A DNA stretch of 13,492 nt from MGBC113645 sp036308445 (GTDB lineage: Bacteria; Bacillota_I; Bacilli_A; Erysipelotrichales; Coprobacillaceae), in contig JAXJVS010000130.1 in assembly GCA_036308445.1 (NCBI GenBank), positions 1 through 13,492 of the forward strand. The letters run 5' to 3'. This document shows positions 12,270-13,492 of this stretch, one piece after another; position 1 is the stretch's first letter; every line of letters begins with the position of its first letter. Below the pieces are notes generated by a model. It searched no databases, had not been told where the DNA came from, and saw only the letters and a program-made list of their open reading frames with translations. A program made the position numbers and the translations under genes.

Positions 12270-13492
12270 ATGAAGAAAAATAAATTAATGAAAGTTTCGA
12301 TGGCTGCACTTGCAGTAGCAATGGGAATTGGTTATTTAAGACCAACAGTATTAGTTACTCCAGTACATGCCGAAGAACAGACAGTAAGTACTACAAGTAC
12401 AGCTGCTACAAGCCAAACACTTATTGATGAAAAAACAACATGGAAGTATTTGGACAATAATACTGATCCAGGAACAAGTGAAGACTTACAGTCTTGGACA
12501 AAAGCCGATTATGATGATTCCGAGTGGAAAACAGCAAAAGGATCATTTGGGGCTAAAAAAGGAAATTTAGCTGCAATTGGAACTGTGACACCAAACAACT
12601 TAATTACTCAATATTATACAGATGTAAATGATGTCGATGGAGATGGTGATAAAACTGAAAATGTAAATATTCCAGCATACTTCTTCCGTACTACTTTCAA
12701 TTTAGATGAAATTGTGGAAGATACAGTAGTTAAAGGAACAGTTCAATATGATGATGGAGCTATTGTTTATTTAAATGGTAAAGCAGTTGCTTATTTTGGT
12801 GGAGCAGAAAATGATGCATCTGCTAACACTACGACAAATCTTTATTATCTAGCAAATGGAACTGGTAATGAAGGAGCAGGTGATCCGGCTACAGGAACAT
12901 TTACTATTGAAGCTAGCGAATTATCTAAAGGAAAAAACGTAATTGCAGTTGAGGTTCATAATAAATCAACTGGAAGTTCGGATGTTTTCTTTGGCATGAG
13001 TTCTTTAACTTTAGAATCTGTTGATACATCAAGTGTAACTCAAGATGATGTTATTTTAACAGTTGGAAGTGATGAAACTCAAAGAAATCTTACATGGTAT
13101 GCTGATGTAAATAAAGCAGGAACAGTGCAAGTAGCAAAAGCAGGTAATACAGATGAATTCCCAACAGAATATAAAGAATTTAAAGCTACTGCATCTGTAT
13201 CTAATGAAGGTCTTTATACAAATCAAGCTACTATTACAGGATTAGAAGCTAATACAAAATATGTATATCGATTAGTTAATGGAGAAACAGTAAGTGGAAC
13301 TTATAGCTTTGAAACAGGTTCAACTGGAGATTTCACATTTGCATTAGTCGGGGATCCTCAAATTGGTGCAAGTGGAAATTCGACATCAGATACGGAAAGC
13401 TGGGGATCAACAGTTAATTATATTGTCAATACACTAGATCCTGATTTTCTTTTATCAGCAGGTGACCAGGTCAATACAGCAAGCAGTGAAAC
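12270..13492 (+). CDS. Secreted calcineurin-like phosphoesterase with beta-sandwich N terminus (3' truncated)
   Basis: 407 codons are visible before the window ends. Residues 1-34 form a Sec signal peptide (MKKNKLMKVSMAALAVAMGI..., cleavage likely after PVHA). A Thr/Ser-rich linker leads to a beta-sandwich, galactose-binding-like domain (about 51-250: WKYLDNN, DYDDSEWKTAKGSFG, YFFRTTFNL, YDDGAIVYLNGK, GKNVIAVEVHN). Next comes a fibronectin-III-like purple-acid-phosphatase N-domain (about 258-352: LTWYADVNKAGTVQVAK, ITGLEANTKYVYRLV). The metallophosphoesterase core then starts: FALVGDPQIGAS (D362) and LLSAGDQVN (D399, N402), the first two metal-binding blocks. The rest lies outside. It is probably a cell-envelope or extracellular phosphatase or nucleotidase; the substrate is unknown. 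The ribosome binding site is AGGAGA at 12253-12258, 11 nt upstream of the ATG. Confidence 0.9.
   Translation, partial: MKKNKLMKVSMAALAVAMGIGYLRPTVLVTPVHAEEQTVSTTSTAATSQTLIDEKTTWKYLDNNTDPGTSEDLQSWTKADYDDSEWKTAKGSFGAKKGNLAAIGTVTPNNLITQYYTDVNDVDGDGDKTENVNIPAYFFRTTFNLDEIVEDTVVKGTVQYDDGAIVYLNGKAVAYFGGAENDASANTTTNLYYLANGTGNEGAGDPATGTFTIEASELSKGKNVIAVEVHNKSTGSSDVFFGMSSLTLESVDTSSVTQDDVILTVGSDETQRNLTWYADVNKAGTVQVAKAGNTDEFPTEYKEFKATASVSNEGLYTNQATITGLEANTKYVYRLVNGETVSGTYSFETGSTGDFTFALVGDPQIGASGNSTSDTESWGSTVNYIVNTLDPDFLLSAGDQVNTASSE

Overview
The window is AT-rich Bacillota-type DNA. It has strong AGGAGG-like ribosome binding sites, TATAAT promoters and short hairpin-plus-T terminators. The small DUF6465-like protein, the sodium:neurotransmitter symporter (NSS) transporter, the short RmuC and the codon habits fit a gut Erysipelotrichia/Coprobacillaceae-like anaerobe. 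That placement is an inference from style and gene content, not a marker-gene result.

Layout, left to right. Bases 1-119 hold the tail of an unidentified plus-strand gene. Next come a fructose-6-phosphate aldolase-type transaldolase-family enzyme (289-969) and the translational GTPase BipA/TypA (1199-3025), each with a clear terminator. Bases 3077-3933 hold a decayed membrane-protein gene: one in-frame stop and three single-base frameshifts separate pieces that together read as one protein. A DUF6465-like small protein (4113-4331) follows behind a near-consensus promoter. A two-gene unit then encodes a lipoprotein with WG-like repeats (4418-5896) and a three-helix membrane protein fused to a methyltransferase-like domain whose SAM-binding glycine motif is eroded (5906-6955). 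A GntR/HutC-type regulator (7027-7746) has a perfect inverted repeat over its own -10 box.

The strand then switches. On the minus strand are an NSS-family sodium symporter (7981-9339), a 104-residue protein of unknown function (9422-9736), a short MGMT-family DNA alkyl-transferase-like protein (9940-10239) and RmuC (10232-11215). The last two overlap and form a DNA-maintenance operon.

The right end (11226-13492) is the most interesting part. It contains an uncertain coding remnant, then two plus-strand transcription units. One encodes a 54-residue membrane microprotein (11907-12071). The other encodes a large secreted calcineurin-like phosphoesterase (12270 to the window edge). Each unit is preceded by the same 65-bp element (60/65 identical, exactly 363 bp apart). 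Each copy consists of six tandem 10-11-bp TAA-led units ending on the -35 box. This looks like an array of response-regulator sites, possibly a Pho box, which would put the microprotein and the phosphoesterase under one shared control.
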